Source of the DNA: CAIJXB01 sp964439595
Lineage (GTDB): Bacteria > Chlamydiota > Chlamydiia > Chlamydiales > Rhabdochlamydiaceae
Direction of reading: 5' to 3'
NCBI GenBank assembly: GCA_964439595.1
Contig: CAYTOK010000003.1
Span: 83,603 to 147,602, forward strand
Length of the DNA stretch: 64,000 bases
Made by a program: the position numbers and the translations under genes. The notes under the pieces are model-generated. The model was not told the DNA's origin and made no database searches. It worked only from the letters and a program-made list of their open reading frames with translations. Every line of letters starts with the position of its first letter. The stretch's first letter is position 1. Of this stretch, positions 35,365-45,045 are shown one piece after another.

Positions 35365-37449
35365 ATGATGTTCTTAGAACTCACTTATAAAGCTGGCAGT
35401 TTTTTGTATAGTGTTGGTAATTCTGTATATCAAATAACGAATGTAGCTGTTGAAGCAGCACCAAATCCTCTTAGGGTGGTGGGTGGGGAAGTAGTGCAGA
35501 ATTTGGCTTTAGGAGCGCTTAGCGCTTTACCAACTCCTTTGATTGCAGCTGGAGGACTTTATTTGGCTAGTCGGGATACTTTAGGCAAAAGTCGAGAAAA
35601 AAAGGTGAGTGGGGAAGTGTTTTTTCAGCTATTGGAAGAGTGTGAAAAGCAGCTAAGAAAACCTTTTTTACAAGCTCAAATGGCGCCTTGTAGGCCAATA
35701 GAGATTCCCGTGGATATAGAGGCTTTACGCACAAAAACGGACAATAAAGTTAAGAATGTTGTGCGCGTTTTTCTTGCCATCTCTCTTATGCAATCCAAGA
35801 TTTTAGGTTGTGTAGTTTCAGAGGAAAAATTGACTCGATTTTTGCAGGAATTAGACGAACCAACTCGCAATGAAGCCCCTCTATCCGAATTGTATTTTAG
35901 ACACTTTGGAGGGGAATTAACTAAAGCGCAAAGAGTAATTGCTCAAGTATGGTTTTATGCTCAAGATTTTATGGAACTTTGGGTGCAAGATTTTGCTTTG
36001 AATATAGTTCAGGAAATGCGGATTAAATGTGAGAATAAAGACTCTATTAGAGAACTTCTTGAAAAAGTACTGATGGAAGTAAATATGGTCTCTTCTGAAG
36101 ATTTCACCCCTACCGATGCGCATATAAGGTTAAAAAAAGCTTCTAGATATTTTGTAGAAAGACTAGTGGAATTTATGCCGCAGTTGCAGTGCTTTAGTAA
36201 TTATTACGAAGTACCTATCGTTGGGCTTTTTTTACAAGTAATGGACTGGATTATGACTGCTCTATTTAAAGGGACTGTCACCTGCATTTTAGGAGGAGCG
36301 GAATTCATTAGAGGAAGAGTGCCTACCGAAGGAGTTTTATCTTTAGCTATTAGTTCCTTATTAGCGCCTGAAAATATGTATCCAAAGGTATTAGAGCAGA
36401 TCAAATCTTTGGAAAACTCTATGAAAAGTCCTTTTTTAGTGTCTGAGAGATCTGCTAATACTTCTCTTGGTGAAGAGGAGTTGCAAAAATTAGTAGAGAT
36501 TAAGGCTGAGGTGACTTTATGCATTGAGAAAATGTATGAGTGGTTAGATATTCTTAAGACAATGCCTGTATTAAATAACGATGAGGTTAAAGAATTTATC
36601 GTCACCACGGTTTCTTTAAAGCTGCTTCATTTGTCTAAAAAAGAGATAGGTCAAGAGAAATTGGAGAATTTTTTGGCTCATACATTGGATGCGATATTAG
36701 AAAAAGAAGTCTCTTCAGCCTGCAACCCGGTAATTGAGGAAAGACGGCCCCCTGCAGTAAGACAACTGCCCCATCAGGTTGCCTATTTTGAAAAGAAGAA
36801 AAATGAAAAATTACAAAAAAATCTGCATCAAGAAGTTTTGAAGATTATTGACCTTTTTTCTAGACGTATTTTAGGAAGCGTTACGGGAGTTATTTCTGCT
36901 GAGGATTTTGGAACCGTGCAAGAACAGTTTAAGGTTCTTCGAAAAGAATTTATAGGATGCTTTGAGGAGTTTGCAAAAGATGTTCAGTCTGTAGAAGTGG
37001 GAAATATAGGTAAGAGGGCCCTTATTTTAGAGGGGTCATTAAAGACTCTTACAGTCCTTTTGGAAAAAACTCAAGGCCTGCAAAGGGGAAAAGAAGGTGT
37101 ATTTGAGGAATTTTTTCCCATTTGTCAGTGTTTGCGCGAATATAGTTTATTTTTGGAAGTGGGAGAGTGTGGAGTTGATTGGGAACTTGATATCTTACAA
37201 AAAATAAACAACTATTTATTTGAGTCTAACCGAAAAGGATCAGAGCTTCTAGTTTCTACTTGGGATCAAATGATTTTTTCTGGGGATATTGATAGCAAAG
37301 CTCGCTCTGCCGGGATTTGGCTTGTTAATAAGGGGGTGGGACAGGAAAGCTCAAAAGAACTGGTTCGTAAAGTTAGGGTGATTATGGACCCGCATGTTCA
37401 AGAAGCAGCTCTTTCTATTGCATTAAATGCTATGGTTTCTTGGATTTAG
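35365..37449 (+). CDS. Large helical hypothetical protein, 694 residues
   Basis: No family recognised. GTG 35338 opens the frame, but ATG 35365 with GGAGAAAG directly upstream is preferred. Residues 20-75 are hydrophobic and Gly/Ala-rich (LRVVGGEVVQNLALGALSAL, PTPLIAAGGLYL), a second hydrophobic segment is at about 290-320 (VPIVGLFLQVMDWIMTALF), and the rest is acidic/basic amphipathic helix with possible coiled coil (residues 470-500, EKKKNEKLQKNLHQEV). No Sec signal. Divergent partner of the 263-residue orphan; lies just before dnaE. A membrane-associated effector is conceivable but unproven. Confidence 0.65.
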   Translation: MMFLELTYKAGSFLYSVGNSVYQITNVAVEAAPNPLRVVGGEVVQNLALGALSALPTPLIAAGGLYLASRDTLGKSREKKVSGEVFFQLLEECEKQLRKPFLQAQMAPCRPIEIPVDIEALRTKTDNKVKNVVRVFLAISLMQSKILGCVVSEEKLTRFLQELDEPTRNEAPLSELYFRHFGGELTKAQRVIAQVWFYAQDFMELWVQDFALNIVQEMRIKCENKDSIRELLEKVLMEVNMVSSEDFTPTDAHIRLKKASRYFVERLVEFMPQLQCFSNYYEVPIVGLFLQVMDWIMTALFKGTVTCILGGAEFIRGRVPTEGVLSLAISSLLAPENMYPKVLEQIKSLENSMKSPFLVSERSANTSLGEEELQKLVEIKAEVTLCIEKMYEWLDILKTMPVLNNDEVKEFIVTTVSLKLLHLSKKEIGQEKLENFLAHTLDAILEKEVSSACNPVIEERRPPAVRQLPHQVAYFEKKKNEKLQKNLHQEVLKIIDLFSRRILGSVTGVISAEDFGTVQEQFKVLRKEFIGCFEEFAKDVQSVEVGNIGKRALILEGSLKTLTVLLEKTQGLQRGKEGVFEEFFPICQCLREYSLFLEVGECGVDWELDILQKINNYLFESNRKGSELLVSTWDQMIFSGDIDSKARSAGIWLVNKGVGQESSKELVRKVRVIMDPHVQEAALSIALNAMVSWI

Positions 37450-37510
37450 AAACTGCTTTAAATTCTCATTCCTGGTAGGATAAAGTCTTTCTTGGCGGGG
37501 GTTTTTGATT

Positions 37511-40500
37511 ATGGGCTTTGTTCCTTTACATGTGCATTCACAGTATTCGATTTTAAATTCTACTATTTCGGTAGAAAATCTCGTTTCTCATGCAGCTAAG
37601 ATGGGCTGCTCTTCACTGGCTTTAACAGACCAAGGGAATATGTTTGGTGCTGTAGAATTTTACAAAGAGTGTCGAGCTGCTAAAATTAAACCTATTTTAG
37701 GATGTGAACTTCATCTTGCTCCTTTTTCTCGCTTAGATAAAAAAAGAATTCCGGGTTTTTCTGCCGGGTATCCTCTTATCCTTCTAGTTAAAAACATGGA
37801 GGGATATAGAAATTTATGTAAATTAACGTCTTATGCGCATTTAGAGGGTTTTTATTATACGCCTCGTATAGATAGAGAGCTTTTAGAAAAATTTTCAGAA
37901 GGTCTTATTTGCCTATCTGGTCCTTTAAACAGCAAAGTGGCTTCTTGGATAATCCAAGATAAAGAAGCTGAGCTTTTAGAAGAGATTGCTTGGTTGCAGG
38001 GCGTTTTTAAAGAAGATTTATATTTTGAAGTTCAAAGACATGCAATGTCCTTAGAGCAGATTGCGCAAGACGGTATGAATCAAGAGCCTTGGTTATATCA
38101 AAAACACGTGGAATTTGTAGCAAACCAAGAAAAAGTAATAGAAGCTTTAAAAAAACTTTCAGAGGAAAAAGGAATTCCTTGTGTTGTAACACAAGATATC
38201 CAATACCTTAAAAAAGAGGATTGGAGAGCTCATGAAATTCTTATGAATATCCAATCAGGAGAGCCTTGTGAAATCTTAGAAAAAGATTCTGCTGGTAATG
38301 TCAAGGGGCGCGTGTTAAATCCTAAAAGAGATGTGATGCCCTCTCACGAGTTTTATTTCAAAACAGAAGAGCAAATGAGGTCTTTATTTGCTGATATGCC
38401 GCAGGCAATAGCAAATACACAGATAGTTGCAGATAAGTGCTTGTTTGATTTTGATTTTAAAACGAAATATTATCCTGTTTTTGTTCCCCCTCATCTAGAA
38501 GGATCTACCTATACTGCAGCAGAAAGAGAACTGGAATCTGAAAAGTTTTTAAGGAATCTTTGTGCCGAGGGAATAAGTAAAAGGTATACTCCTGAAGTAT
38601 TGAAAAAGGTACAGGAAAAATACCCGGATAAAGATCCTATGGAAGTAGTCCGTACTAGATTGGCGTATGAGCTCGATATTATCACATCTAAAGGGATGGG
38701 AGACTACTTACTTATTGTATATGACTTCATTGCTTGGGCTAAAAGACAAGGTATTCCTATGGGACCTGGAAGGGGATCAGGGGCAGGTTCTATTATCCTA
38801 TACTTGATAGGCATTACCGATATAGAACCTCTTCGATTTTATCTTTTCTTTGAAAGGTTTATTAATCCTGAGAGAGTTTCCTATCCCGATATCGACGTGG
38901 ATATTTGTATGGAAAGAAGGCAGGAAGTTATAGATTATACCGTCCAGAAATATGGAAAAGATAGAGTGGCGCAGATCATTACTTTTGGAACTATGAAAGC
39001 GAAAATGGTTTTAAAGGATGTAGGGAGGGTTTTAAGTGTCCCTCTTGCTAAAGTGAATGCACTCGCTAAGCTAGTTCCTGAGGATCTTAACATGACTTTA
39101 GAAAAAGCCTTAGAGATGGATCCTGATTTTAGGGCTCAGTATGATAATGACCTAGAAATTCATAATTTAATTGACATAGCGTTAAAGTTAGAAGGCTCGG
39201 TCCGCAATACGGGAATTCATGCGGCGGGATTAATTATTGGAGGACAGCCCCTCATGGAGAATATTCCTCTATGTTCTCCTAAAGATTCAGAAATGGCTGT
39301 TACACAATTTTCTATGAAACCTGTTGAGTCTGTCGGTCTTTTGAAGATTGACTTTTTAGGACTGAAAACACTTAGTTCGATCCAAAAAGCTGTTGATGCG
39401 ATTGCAGAAAGTAGGGGCATTACGCTTGCTTGGGCGAATCTTCCTTTAGAGGATAAAGCGACATTTGACTTGTTAAATCAAGGAAAAACGCAAGGGGTAT
39501 TCCAGTTAGAATCTGGCGGAATGCAGGAGCTAGCCAAGCAGCTACATATTGATAAGTTTGAAGAGATCATAGCTGTCGGAGCTCTTTATAGACCAGGTCC
39601 TATGGAGATGATCCCATCTTTTATTCAAAGAAAGCATGGTAAAGAAGCTATTGATAATGACCATCCATGGATGGAAAGTATCTTAGCTGAGACGTATGGA
39701 ATTATGGTGTATCAAGAGCAGGTAATGCAGATAGCAAGTAAACTTGCTAACTATTCTCTTGGGGAGGGGGATGTTTTACGCCGAGCGATGGGGAAAAAAG
39801 ATAAAGAAGAGATGGCTAGCCAAAGAGAGAAGTTCAAACGAGGGGCTTTAGAAAATCAAATTGACGAGTCTTTATCGATGAAGATTTTTGATAAAATTGA
39901 AAAGTTTGCTTCCTATGGATTTAACAAATCTCACGCTGCCGCTTACGGATATCTGACTTACGTTACAGCTTATTTAAAAGCTAATTATCCTATGGAGTGG
40001 ATGGCTGCTTTAATGACGTCGGATAGAGACGATACGACAAAGGTAGCAAAGCTCATTAGGGAAAGTCGTAGTGCCGGTATAGAAATTCTTCCTCCTAGCG
40101 TAAATGAGTCCGATAAAGAATTTAGGGCAACGCCTTCGGGGATTCGATTTGCTATGCTTGGGATTAAAGGTGTGGGGGAAGGAGTTGTTGAAGCTATTAT
40201 AAAAGAGAGGAAATCTAAAGGCATTTTTGTTTCTTTATATGACTTTATTCGAAGAATTGATCAAAAAAAGGTGGGAAAAAAGGTTATAGAAAGTTTGATT
40301 GAAGCTGGGTGTTTTGATTTTACTTCATGGAGTCGGGCGGCGCTTGTAGCAAGTGTAGACCCCATGTTTATGACAGTTTCAAAAGAGCAAAAAGAAAGAG
40401 AAAGGGGAGTACTTGATTTCTTTTCTTTATTAGAAGAAAGCGCTGAAGATAAATTTAGCATAGAGCCCACAGTTTCAGTAGAAGTGAGCCGGCAGCAGAT

Positions 40501-41299
40501 TTTAAAAAGAGAATACGAACTATTAGGGTTTTACCTTAGGGAGCATCCTCTTGATGACTTCAAACATTTATTGGCATCTTTTTCCTGTTGCCCCCTGGCT
40601 GATTTTCATAAGTTAGAAAAAACAGCGATTTGTCGATCTATGTTTATTATAGAATCTGTTGCTATTAAAGTTTCTGCCAAGACGCAAAAAAAATTCGCTA
40701 TATTGATAATTAGCGACGGAATTGAGAGTTTTGAGCTCGCAGTTTGGTCAGAAGTATATGAACAGGTTCATCATTTACTTGTAGAGACACAGCTTATTTA
40801 TGCAGTGCTTCAGGTAGAGCAGCAACAAGACGACGTAAAGCTACAGTGTCGTTGGATGATGGATCTTACTAAAGTTGATGAAGATGCTCTTGCGCTTTGT
40901 GATGAAATGTACGATAAAGCTAAGTCTCAATTGAAGATGCTCGAATTACGAGAAAGTAGACAGCAGGGAAGTGGCTCCAAGGTAAAGGCTTCTAAAGAAG
41001 AAAAAACAGAGAAAAATATGATATCATCTCTTAAAATCGTTGTAGATATAAATCTTGTTCGGCTTTCTCATATTTTACAGCTAAAACAAATTTTTCGCAG
41101 TAATGCTGGAGACACGTCTTTAACCGTAGAGTTTACCAAGAATTCTACTAGAATCGCTTCTTTAGCCATTGCCTCCGAATGGGGGGTGTCTTGGAGTAAA
41201 GAGCTAGAAGAAGTTATTTCTAAGGTGATGTCTGTTAAGTTAGTAGAAGTGCATAATAGTTTAGAATTAGATAAGAAGTCTTATAAAAAACAATCTTGA
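37511..41299 (+). CDS. dnaE: DNA polymerase III alpha subunit
   Basis: Replicative polymerase catalytic subunit, 1262 residues. Seen in order: PHP domain (FVPLHVHSQYSILNSTISV), polymerase core with GPGRGSGAGSIILYL and the catalytic aspartates in SYPDIDVDICMERR, the fingers (GALYRPGPMEMIPSFIQRKHG, YQEQVMQIA), helix-hairpin-helix (GIKGVGEGVVEAII), and the OB-fold region near residue 1050. TTG 37505 opens the frame; ATG 37511, preceded by GGCGGGGG, is chosen. Followed by a short terminator and the BamD-like gene. Confidence 0.97.
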   Translation: MGFVPLHVHSQYSILNSTISVENLVSHAAKMGCSSLALTDQGNMFGAVEFYKECRAAKIKPILGCELHLAPFSRLDKKRIPGFSAGYPLILLVKNMEGYRNLCKLTSYAHLEGFYYTPRIDRELLEKFSEGLICLSGPLNSKVASWIIQDKEAELLEEIAWLQGVFKEDLYFEVQRHAMSLEQIAQDGMNQEPWLYQKHVEFVANQEKVIEALKKLSEEKGIPCVVTQDIQYLKKEDWRAHEILMNIQSGEPCEILEKDSAGNVKGRVLNPKRDVMPSHEFYFKTEEQMRSLFADMPQAIANTQIVADKCLFDFDFKTKYYPVFVPPHLEGSTYTAAERELESEKFLRNLCAEGISKRYTPEVLKKVQEKYPDKDPMEVVRTRLAYELDIITSKGMGDYLLIVYDFIAWAKRQGIPMGPGRGSGAGSIILYLIGITDIEPLRFYLFFERFINPERVSYPDIDVDICMERRQEVIDYTVQKYGKDRVAQIITFGTMKAKMVLKDVGRVLSVPLAKVNALAKLVPEDLNMTLEKALEMDPDFRAQYDNDLEIHNLIDIALKLEGSVRNTGIHAAGLIIGGQPLMENIPLCSPKDSEMAVTQFSMKPVESVGLLKIDFLGLKTLSSIQKAVDAIAESRGITLAWANLPLEDKATFDLLNQGKTQGVFQLESGGMQELAKQLHIDKFEEIIAVGALYRPGPMEMIPSFIQRKHGKEAIDNDHPWMESILAETYGIMVYQEQVMQIASKLANYSLGEGDVLRRAMGKKDKEEMASQREKFKRGALENQIDESLSMKIFDKIEKFASYGFNKSHAAAYGYLTYVTAYLKANYPMEWMAALMTSDRDDTTKVAKLIRESRSAGIEILPPSVNESDKEFRATPSGIRFAMLGIKGVGEGVVEAIIKERKSKGIFVSLYDFIRRIDQKKVGKKVIESLIEAGCFDFTSWSRAALVASVDPMFMTVSKEQKERERGVLDFFSLLEESAEDKFSIEPTVSVEVSRQQILKREYELLGFYLREHPLDDFKHLLASFSCCPLADFHKLEKTAICRSMFIIESVAIKVSAKTQKKFAILIISDGIESFELAVWSEVYEQVHHLLVETQLIYAVLQVEQQQDDVKLQCRWMMDLTKVDEDALALCDEMYDKAKSQLKMLELRESRQQGSGSKVKASKEEKTEKNMISSLKIVVDINLVRLSHILQLKQIFRSNAGDTSLTVEFTKNSTRIASLAIASEWGVSWSKELEEVISKVMSVKLVEVHNSLELDKKSYKKQS

Positions 41300-41301
41300 A
41301 T

Positions 41302-41322
41302 TAACTAAGATAGTTATTTTTA
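41302..41322 (+). terminator. Short intrinsic terminator after dnaE
   Basis: TAACTA (41302-41307) and TAGTTA (41311-41316) form a 6-bp stem with a 3-base loop, followed by TTTTTAT, starting 3 bases after the dnaE stop. The stem is AT-rich, so strength is uncertain. Confidence 0.45.
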
Positions 41323-41437
41323 TAATTGTTTATTTTATTTTGTTGAGTGTTGCTTTATTCTAAAATAGAAATAAGTCGATTGACGTTTTTTAGCTGACCT
41401 GTTTTACTATTTTAAACGAACTTGTGGAGTATTTTTT

Positions 41438-42484
41438 ATGAAGTCGATAATTCTTTTTACGGTAGGAGTTTTAAGTCTGCCGATTGCTTCGCATGCTGCT
41501 TACACCGTCAAAGATGGGAGGCTAATCAATGTTCATGAACTTGCTACATTATCTGTCCAAGAACACTACTCGTTATTAAAAGAAGCTGTTGATGAGAAAA
41601 GCTGGCTTGAAGTGATTAAGCAGGGGCGTATATTAATTAAAAATTTTCCCACAGCTGTTTTTGCTTTGGATTCTTATTTTTATTTAGGCGTTGCTTATTT
41701 TAACATGCAGGAACTAGACTTTGCTAATGAAAACTTTGGGTTGTATTTGAAAAAGCAAACCTCTCCTAAGTTTTTTGAAGAAGCTGTTCAATATAAGTTT
41801 GCTATTGCTAAGCAGTTTGAAAAGGGAGAGAAAAGACGCCTATTTGGTAAAGAAGATTTGCCTAAGTGGATGCCTGCTCGTCAAGAAGCGATAGCTATTT
41901 ATGATGAAGTTATAATGGCTCTTCCTCAGCATGATTTGGCAGTAGAAGCCCTTTTTGGAAAAGCAAGGGTTCTTTTACAAGAAGAAGAATTTAAATCTAG
42001 TATTGAGACTTTACAAACGTTGCTTAGAAGGTTTCCAAAGCATCCCTTAGCCTGTGACAGTTACATTGCTATTATAGATATTTATCGAGAGCAGGCAGAA
42101 AAAGAGTATCCTGATCCAGATTATTTAGATTTAGCAGAGATTACTCTTAGAAAGTTTAGAATAGAGTTTCCTGGGGAGTCAAAAGTAGCAGAGGCGGAAC
42201 GTATTTTAGTGGATATGGCCGAAATTTATGCGAAAGCTCTTTATAAAACGGCGGAGTTTTATGAAAGAACTCGCAAACCCGCAGCTGCCATGATTTATTA
42301 TAATAAGATACTTGCTAAGTATCCTCTTACGCAAACGGCGCAAAGATCGCAAAAACGATTTGATGTTTTGCAGTCTAGGCAAAAGAAAAAAGAAGTAAAA
42401 ATTCAAATTCCTAAAAGTGACAGTCGAGTTATTGTAGACGAAGAAGTAAAAAGTATAGAACCTAGCTCCGATATGTTGCGATGA
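41438..42484 (+). CDS. BamD-like outer-membrane assembly TPR protein
   Basis: A 348-residue periplasmic protein with signal peptide (cleavage after ASHA, residue 20) and BamD/YfiO-type tetratricopeptide repeats: SWLEVIKQGRILIKNFPTAV, SYFYLGVAYFNMQELDFANE, LFGKARVLLQEEEFKSSIET, and AMIYYNKILAKYPLTQTAQ. It lacks the lipobox cysteine of proteobacterial BamD. It occupies the CT547 position after dnaE and its last codon overlaps the LptE-like gene (ATGA). A role as scaffold for beta-barrel assembly is inferred from the family. Confidence 0.8.
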   Translation: MKSIILFTVGVLSLPIASHAAYTVKDGRLINVHELATLSVQEHYSLLKEAVDEKSWLEVIKQGRILIKNFPTAVFALDSYFYLGVAYFNMQELDFANENFGLYLKKQTSPKFFEEAVQYKFAIAKQFEKGEKRRLFGKEDLPKWMPARQEAIAIYDEVIMALPQHDLAVEALFGKARVLLQEEEFKSSIETLQTLLRRFPKHPLACDSYIAIIDIYREQAEKEYPDPDYLDLAEITLRKFRIEFPGESKVAEAERILVDMAEIYAKALYKTAEFYERTRKPAAAMIYYNKILAKYPLTQTAQRSQKRFDVLQSRQKKKEVKIQIPKSDSRVIVDEEVKSIEPSSDMLR

Positions 42485-43086
42485 GATACTGCATTATTTT
42501 TTTGCTTTTACTTTGTTCTTGTGGGTATCGCTACAAAGAAGGCGATCCTTTAGAAGGAAGTGGTGCTATTTCGCTTATGGTACCGTATATCTCAGGGGAT
42601 TCGGAAGCTCTTTTTAATAATGAGCTTGCTTATAGTTTGAGTACCTCTGGACAATTTCATGTTGTCCAATCAGGAGGGGCTCTGCTTCTTAAGGTAGAAA
42701 TTGTTTCGGACACTCATGATCGTATTGGCTTTCGGTATGATCGAGATAATCCTGGCGCTCATTTAGAGAAAAATTTATTAGGAGTAGAGGCTAGGCGCAC
42801 CCTTGTTGTAGCTATTTCTTTACTCGATGGAGTGTCCGGTCGAATTTTGTTTGGGCCTGAAAAGGTGAAATCTTATGTGGATTATGATTATACGGACCCG
42901 GGATCTCCACGTGATTTGCTTTTTAGTAAAAAAGAACCTATTATGCCATTTTCCTTAGGTCAGCTTGACTCGGCAGAGGGAGCCTACGATGCTGCTGCAA
43001 AACCTATTTTTCGTAAAATTTCTCATAAGATTGTTGAGGGGCTTTTACATAAACTGCCCGATATTCAAAAAGAATATTCGTCTTAA
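42481..43086 (+). CDS. lptE: LptE-like LPS-assembly lipoprotein
   Basis: A 201-residue lipoprotein: short signal and lipobox LCSC with Cys14, immediately followed by GYR, the CGYR start typical of LptE/RlpB. The body contains alternating strands (SISLMVPYISGD-like region, LLLKVEIVSDTHDRIGFRY, RRTLVVAISLLDG) and a C-terminal helix. LptE plugs the LptD barrel that exports LPS. Position matches chlamydial CT548. It overlaps the BamD-like gene by 4 bases and converges with the next gene by a 4-base overlap. Confidence 0.68.
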   Translation: MRYCIIFLLLLCSCGYRYKEGDPLEGSGAISLMVPYISGDSEALFNNELAYSLSTSGQFHVVQSGGALLLKVEIVSDTHDRIGFRYDRDNPGAHLEKNLLGVEARRTLVVAISLLDGVSGRILFGPEKVKSYVDYDYTDPGSPRDLLFSKKEPIMPFSLGQLDSAEGAYDAAAKPIFRKISHKIVEGLLHKLPDIQKEYSS

Positions 43087-43517
43087 GCGTTTTTTTTCTT
43101 ATCAATAGATAGCAAAGCTGCTTCGGTATCTAATATTTCTGTCATAAAGTGTTGAAGAACCTTGAGTATGTATTTAGGAGTATTGTATACTCCTGAGGTC
43201 GTATATACTATTTCTAGATGAGGTTTTGTATTTTGAATTATAGCAACCATAATAAGAGTACTAGGCAGCTCTGTTTGTGTTTGGGGTACAATCCATACAG
43301 CAAATTGACTGTTAAATAATGTTACTTTATCATTAGTTTCTATAACATGAAATTGTTGAGTTAAAGATTCTGGGGTTCCAAGGTCAAGATCCCAGTTATT
43401 TAGAAGCCCAAGATCTTGTAAAAGTTGGAGATTGACTTGGATACATTCATCAGGGGCCCATTTACTGAAGTTTTCTGTAAATGTTTTGTAAGCTTCTTCC
43501 AGTTGAATTGGATTCAT
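43083..43517 (-). CDS. Conserved-type hypothetical protein, 144 residues
   Basis: An acidic protein without signal peptide or membrane segment. The fold appears mixed: an N-terminal helix (LEEAYKTFTENFSKWAPDE), central strands (VTLFNSQFAVWIVPQ, STLIMVAIIQ, HLEIVYTTSG) and a C-terminal helix (YILKVLQHFMTEILDTEAAL). Size, acidity and fold outline are reminiscent of a type III secretion chaperone, but no motif proves it. It lies between the LptE-like gene and dacF, where Chlamydia carries rsbW and CT550; equivalence to CT550 is possible. Confidence 0.6.
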   Translation of the reverse strand: MNPIQLEEAYKTFTENFSKWAPDECIQVNLQLLQDLGLLNNWDLDLGTPESLTQQFHVIETNDKVTLFNSQFAVWIVPQTQTELPSTLIMVAIIQNTKPHLEIVYTTSGVYNTPKYILKVLQHFMTEILDTEAALLSIDKKKNA

Positions 43518-43714
43518 TTTTCTTTCTCTCTTTTTTTACGTTTAGTCGGCGATAGGAGGTCTAATATATATGGATCCCCTGAAAATTTCATATTGACCAT
43601 GTTGCCTTTTTTTTTTAAAGAGAATAACTATAAAATGCGTAAAATTTTTTATCAGCGCTTTTTGCTTTTTTACATAACCCTTCCTTTTGAAGACACTTAA
43701 CATGTTGATAATAA

Positions 43715-45031
43715 ATGAATAAGAAAAATATTTTCATAATCCTCCCTCTGTTTTTTTTATTGAGCTTTGAAAAAGGACTTGAGGCTCAGATACTAAATTG
43801 TGACATAGCTGCCCCTATCGCTGTTTTAATAAATGAAGAAAACGGAAAAGTTCTTTTTGCTAAAAATGCGCAGTCGCCTTGTTATCCTGCAAGTACGACT
43901 AAGCTTGCAACAGCTCTTTATGTTCTGCATAAGACGCAAGGGGGCAAGTACGAAAATACTATTATGGCTTCTCCGGATGCTTTAAGTGTTGTAAGTTCTT
44001 CTTTAAGAAGGTCTAGTGGCAAACATCCTTCTTATCGCTTGGAGTTAGGTGGAACGCATATGGGGATTAAGCTTGGAGAGGAGCTTGATTTTAAAACACT
44101 TTTTTATGGGTTAATGCTGTCTTCTGGCAATGATGCTGCAAATGTACTAGCAGAGACTATTAGTGGCAATGTTTCCGTTTTTGTACGTGAGTTAAATGGT
44201 TTTTTGAAAGATATAGGCTGTAAGGCTACAGATTTTAAAAATCCACATGGATTACCTGACCTAGAACATTTGACAACGGCGTATGATTTAGCGCTTATGG
44301 CAAGGGAAGCGTTAAAGTATCCTTTCTTTCGAGAGGTGGTTTGCTCTACTAAATATGAAAGGCCAGAGACGAATAAACAACCAGCGTATTGGCTTCCACA
44401 AAATAATCACCTAGTGAAGCCTGGCAAATATTTTTATCCTTATGCAACTGGAATTAAAACGGGATATACCGTGAAGTCAGGTTTTACTATAGTAGCTTCA
44501 GCTGAAAAAGGAGATAGGAAACTTATTGCCGTTGTAGCCGGATGTGATGAGCTGGCCAAAAGGTATCGAAGTGTAATTCAGTTATTTGAAGCTGCATTTA
44601 ATGAGCCGAAGCAGATACGAAAGCTGCTGTCTAAGGAGCATGATGTTTTTCATAAAGACATTCATGGGGCCAAGGAAAGCCTTACAGCTATTTTGCCTTA
44701 CGATGTAACGATTGCATTTTATCCTTCGGAAGAAAGAGAATTTTATCCTAAGGTTCTCTGGTTTAATTCACCACTTCCAATTTCTGAGGGACAAGAAGTG
44801 GGAATAATTCAGCTACTTGATAAAGATGACGTTCTACAGCAAACTGTTCCTTTACTTGCAGCAAAGTCTGTCAATCCTACTCTTATGTATCAGATACAGA
44901 AGAAAAAGGAGTGCGTAGCTTCTTATCTTAAACAAAAAAAGCTGTATTTGGGGTATGCTCTATCCATGCTGCTATTTTTAGCTTCTTTTTGGAGAATATA
45001 TAGAAGACGTTTTGGTAAAGTTGGCAGGTAA
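43715..45031 (+). CDS. dacF: D-alanyl-D-alanine carboxypeptidase (PBP5/6 type)
   Basis: Trims the terminal D-Ala of peptidoglycan stem peptides. The 438-residue protein has a signal peptide (residues 1-24), the serine motif STTK (Ser60, Lys63), SGN in LSSGNDAANVLAETI, and KTG in GIKTGYTVKSGF. A C-terminal domain ends with a membrane anchor (LYLGYALSMLLFLASF) and basic tail. Equivalent to CT551. Chlamydiae keep this enzyme for their minimal division-septum peptidoglycan. No clear ribosome site before ATG 43715. Confidence 0.95.
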   Translation: MNKKNIFIILPLFFLLSFEKGLEAQILNCDIAAPIAVLINEENGKVLFAKNAQSPCYPASTTKLATALYVLHKTQGGKYENTIMASPDALSVVSSSLRRSSGKHPSYRLELGGTHMGIKLGEELDFKTLFYGLMLSSGNDAANVLAETISGNVSVFVRELNGFLKDIGCKATDFKNPHGLPDLEHLTTAYDLALMAREALKYPFFREVVCSTKYERPETNKQPAYWLPQNNHLVKPGKYFYPYATGIKTGYTVKSGFTIVASAEKGDRKLIAVVAGCDELAKRYRSVIQLFEAAFNEPKQIRKLLSKEHDVFHKDIHGAKESLTAILPYDVTIAFYPSEEREFYPKVLWFNSPLPISEGQEVGIIQLLDKDDVLQQTVPLLAAKSVNPTLMYQIQKKKECVASYLKQKKLYLGYALSMLLFLASFWRIYRRRFGKVGR

Positions 45032-45045
45032 GTAGTATTTGTTTC

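Noticed and set aside
43425..43700. 91-codon plus-strand frame before dacF
   Set aside because: Half of it is antisense to the 144-residue gene, and the rest is a Phe-rich read-through of T runs without a ribosome site.
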